A stretch of DNA of 25,715 nucleotides from HGM11416 sp034104345 (lineage in GTDB: Bacteria; Bacillota; Clostridia; Christensenellales; Borkfalkiaceae). The stretch is from contig JAXEDY010000033.1 in NCBI GenBank assembly GCA_034104345.1, positions 1 to 25,715 on the forward strand. The letters are read 5' to 3'. The translations under genes were made by a program, and so were the position numbers. The first letter of the stretch is position 1, and each line of letters starts with the position of its first letter. The notes below the pieces were generated by a model. The model saw only the letters and a program-made list of their open reading frames with translations, was not told the DNA's origin and did not search any database. Shown here one piece after another: positions 23,265 to 25,715 of the stretch.

Positions 23265-24458
23265 TTAATTTTTAGTCGCATAATCGTTATAAAGTTTTTC
23301 AAACGCGGTTATCGAATTCTCAACCGTTTCGGGCGGTACGCAATAGGCAATGCGAACGTAACCTTCACAACCGAAATCGTTACTCGGAACGAGCAGAAGT
23401 TCGTATTTTTTTGCACGTTCCGAAAATGCCGCGCTGTCGTCTTCTAACGCCTTAACAAAAAGATAAAACGCACCGTCGGGATAAACCGCGTTATAGCCGA
23501 TTTCCGTGAGCGCATTATAAAGCGTTTCGCGGTTTTGTTTGTAAATTTCGACGTTCGAAGTTTTTCCAAGACACTTAGGAATAACGTATTGGAATAAAGC
23601 GGGGGCGCAAATAAAACCGAGTTCGCGCGCGGCTCCGCAAACGGCAAAAAACACGTCGCCCGCGTTTTCGCAGTCCGCACCCACAACGATATACCCGATT
23701 CGCTCCCCCGGTAACGAAAGCGATTTGCTGAACGAATAACACACCAGCGTATTTTTGTAATAAAGCGGTATATACGCAACTTTTTTGTTCGAATAAACGA
23801 GTTCACGATACGGCTCGTCGGCGATAATAAAAATCTGCGAACCATATTGTTTTTGCTTGTTTTCGAGTATCGTTGCAATTTTTTCTATCGTGGTTTCGGG
23901 TATAACGGCGCCCGTGGGGTTGTTGGGCGAATTTATTATAACAACCTTGGTTTTTTCGTTTATGCTATTTTCAAATGCGGTAAGGTCAGGCTGAAAATCC
24001 GGGGCTTTGCAAAGCACGTCGCGCAAAATTCCGCCTGCTTTCTCGATAAACACCTTATATTCGGGAAAGAACGGCGAAAAAACGATTACTTCTTCGCCTG
24101 CGTTCAAAACGGCGTTCAGCGAAATAGTAAGCGAAGCCGCCGCGCCCGCCGTAAGAAAAATATTTTTCGCGTTTTCGTGCGCGCCGAACGTTTTGTTAAG
24201 ATAATCGGCTATCGCCGACCTTACGCCAAGATCGCCCGCCGCCGAAGTGTAGCCGTGAAGTTTTGTGGGTTCGGTGGTTTTTAAAAGCGTTATAAGCGAA
24301 TCGGTAACGACCTGCGGCGCAGGCACGCTGGGGTTGCCTATGCTGAAATCGAAAACGTTTTTATCTCCTATTTCTTTTTTGCGCTTTTTTCCGTATTCGA
24401 AAAGTTCCCTTATAACCGAACTTTTGCTTCCGAGAGCATGTGCTTTTTCGTTAACCAT
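23265..24458 (-). CDS. PLP-dependent aminotransferase, class I/II (aspartate aminotransferase-like)
   Basis: The 397-aa length is the usual one for fold-type I aminotransferases. Recognisable residues are the substrate-pocket SIGNPSVP segment near residue 40, NSPNNPTG (N180), ADEPYREL (D214 and Y217, PLP ring and hydroxyl contacts), SFSKSLSLPGERIGY with PLP lysine K245, and a phosphate-binding arginine R253. It transfers amino groups between an amino acid and a 2-oxoacid in the cytoplasm; the exact amino acid cannot be told. It is a single-gene unit with its own promoter (24522-24550) and terminator (23206-23240), apparently unrelated to the sugar locus. No SD is seen before the ATG. Confidence 0.93.
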   Translation of the reverse strand: MVNEKAHALGSKSSVIRELFEYGKKRKKEIGDKNVFDFSIGNPSVPAPQVVTDSLITLLKTTEPTKLHGYTSAAGDLGVRSAIADYLNKTFGAHENAKNIFLTAGAAASLTISLNAVLNAGEEVIVFSPFFPEYKVFIEKAGGILRDVLCKAPDFQPDLTAFENSINEKTKVVIINSPNNPTGAVIPETTIEKIATILENKQKQYGSQIFIIADEPYRELVYSNKKVAYIPLYYKNTLVCYSFSKSLSLPGERIGYIVVGADCENAGDVFFAVCGAARELGFICAPALFQYVIPKCLGKTSNVEIYKQNRETLYNALTEIGYNAVYPDGAFYLFVKALEDDSAAFSERAKKYELLLVPSNDFGCEGYVRIAYCVPPETVENSITAFEKLYNDYATKN

Positions 24459-24521
24459 ATTTGTTTATCAAGGCAGAAAATAAAATCCGCCCTTTCGCCG
24501 CCTTTTTAAAAACTATTTTTT

Positions 24522-24550
24522 ATTTTACATTATGTTTTTTTAAAAATCAA
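24522..24550 (-). promoter_or_regulatory. Promoter of the aminotransferase gene
   Basis: On the minus strand, TTGATT (24550-24545), a 17-bp spacer and TAAAAT (24527-24522) with a directly preceding TG form a good sigma-A-type promoter. The predicted leader is about 55 nt. The TG-TAAAAT form is the same as in the transporter promoter. Confidence 0.7.
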
Positions 24551-24588
24551 GCGGCGCAAATAAAATATAAAAAATAATTAAGCGAAAC

Positions 24589-24643
24589 AAAAAGCCTGCC
24601 TTAAGCCGAAACGTTGGTTAATCGACATATAGGCAGACTTTTT
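24589..24643. terminator. Hairpin terminator upstream of the aminotransferase gene
   Basis: AAAAAGCCTGCCT (24589-24601) and AGGCAGACTTTTT (24631-24643) pair over 13 positions with one mismatch around a 29-nt loop. Both strands end in a T-run. It lies just after the small remnant gene on the minus strand and probably ends its transcription or insulates the aminotransferase promoter. Confidence 0.7.
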
Positions 24644-24669
24644 GTTAATTTTATGTGAGTTTTTCGTTT

Positions 24670-24816
24670 TTAATTATTATCGCAAAGCATCAAAATGCCG
24701 GATATTACGTTCGCGAAAAGTAACGTGCAAACTTTAAATCCTACTGTTACTTCTTCACCGTTTTTTACTTTTTTGCAATAACTTACCGTCATCGGAATAC
24801 ACCACGCAAGAGACAT
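24670..24816 (-). pseudogene. Small membrane-protein remnant or short gene (48 codons)
   Basis: The frame from ATG 24816 encodes 48 aa starting MSLAWCIPMTVSYCKK and containing the hydrophobic stretch VCTLLFANVISGILML, so one membrane segment is likely. The pattern of an AWCIPMT run, a lysine-rich turn and a hydrophobic helix looks like the C-terminal part of a small two-helix membrane protein. In-frame codons continue 17 codons upstream (IIYAHASVGYI) to a stop at about 24870 without an ATG or SD, so the N-terminal part seems lost. A weak GGA lies 6 bp before the ATG. It could be a translated small protein or a decayed gene; I favour decay. It is followed by a terminator. Confidence 0.4.
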
Positions 24817-24908
24817 TATGTATCCGACAGAAGCGTGAGCGTAGATTATCTTGTTGGAAAAGAAAATTAAATATTAAACCGCTGCAATATAAAACTAAAT
24901 TAAAGCAT

Positions 24909-24944
24909 AAAAAACGAACGTATTCGGCTATACGCTCGTTTTTT
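24909..24944 (-). terminator. Terminator of the rRNA operon
   Basis: AAAAAACGAACGTAT (24909-24923) and ATACGCTCGTTTTTT (24930-24944) form a 15-position stem with one mismatch and a 6-nt loop. Read on the minus strand it lies about 100 bp after 5S rRNA and ends in six T residues. Confidence 0.82.
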
Positions 24945-25041
24945 ATTTATAAGGAAGGTGCAAACGTTTTGTCTGCACATCTAAAAAAAAGTAAAAAAAA
25001 ACATACCCGCAAAATACATGCGAATACGCTTTTTATTGGAA

Positions 25042-25158
25042 GCGGCAACTACCTATCCTCCCGAGTCGTGTCCGACTGAGTACTTTCGGCGTAGACGAGC
25101 TTAACTTCTGTGTTCGGAATGAGAACAGGTGGATCCTCGTCGCTATCGTCACCGCAAT
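25042..25158 (-). rRNA. 5S ribosomal RNA
   Basis: On the minus strand the segment begins TTGCGGTGACGATAGCG and contains the conserved CCGAACACAGAAGTTAAGC near position 45 and GAAAGTACT further on. It ends GGATAGGTAGTTGCCGC, whose terminal bases pair with the 5' end. The length of about 117 nt is normal. It follows the 23S gene by about 165 bp, the usual rRNA operon order. Ends are accurate to a few bases. Confidence 0.93.
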
Positions 25159-25323
25159 GGTTATATAATCTTCGGCTTGCTTTCGCCCGCCAAAGGATAT
25201 ATACGATAAATTGTGTTTCAGCTTTTAAAGACTGACAACTGCATAGATTTTTAATAAAGAAGAAGTAATTTTCGTAAAGGTAATTCAAGATAATTCGCTT
25301 CTCTCAAACTTTCGTTTTGAGAA

Positions 25324-25715
<392 letters not shown>

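Noticed and set aside
24867..25041. Possible tRNA or small RNA between 5S rRNA and the remnant gene
   Set aside because: Apart from the rRNA terminator and a short GTGCA/TGCAC pair there is no cloverleaf or conserved tRNA sequence.

Overview
The window looks like an AT-leaning Firmicutes (Clostridia-type) chromosome, probably from an uncultured gut lineage. The evidence is lipoprotein signal peptides, a CUT1 sugar ABC importer without its own ATPase, Shine-Dalgarno (SD) sequences of the AAGGAG type, and the cysteine-rich repeat surface protein. I cannot place the organism more precisely from sequence alone. Almost everything, including the rRNA operon, is read on the minus strand. The exception is one AraC-family regulator.

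Read along the minus strand (right to left), the window starts with the 3' end of a 23S rRNA gene (about 25324-25715), a 5S rRNA gene (about 25042-25158) and a terminator (24909-24944). Next come a 48-codon membrane-protein remnant (24670-24816), a PLP aminotransferase with its own promoter and terminator (23265-24458), and a 609-bp non-coding stretch. That stretch holds two terminator hairpins, a dispersed repeat and the promoter of the main locus.

The main locus (1795-22655) is a carbohydrate-utilisation cluster. Its export and surface half is a solute-binding lipoprotein, two permeases, a 1024-aa secreted Ig-like protein, a DUF4838 lipoprotein, and two lipoproteins (721 and 860 aa) that share a C-terminal module of about 420 residues. 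Its cytoplasmic half is a GH127-type zinc-cysteine glycosidase, two Gfo/Idh/MocA oxidoreductases, a TIM-barrel sugar isomerase/epimerase, and NagB-like and NagA-like proteins. The regulator (881-1714) converges on the end of this locus. It is divergent from a third Gfo/Idh/MocA gene that runs off the left edge (1-601).

My reading is that surface lipoproteins bind or process an amino-sugar-containing glycan, the ABC importer takes up oligosaccharides, and intracellular enzymes dismantle them. The dismantling may go partly through oxidoreductive (keto-sugar) chemistry, and HexNAc-6-phosphate would be funnelled through NagA and NagB. The most testable regulatory observation is a pair of 13-bp direct repeats spaced exactly 22 bp. 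It occurs both beside the AraC gene and over the -35 box of the transporter promoter. I found no tRNA, CRISPR array, insertion sequence or recognisable riboswitch.
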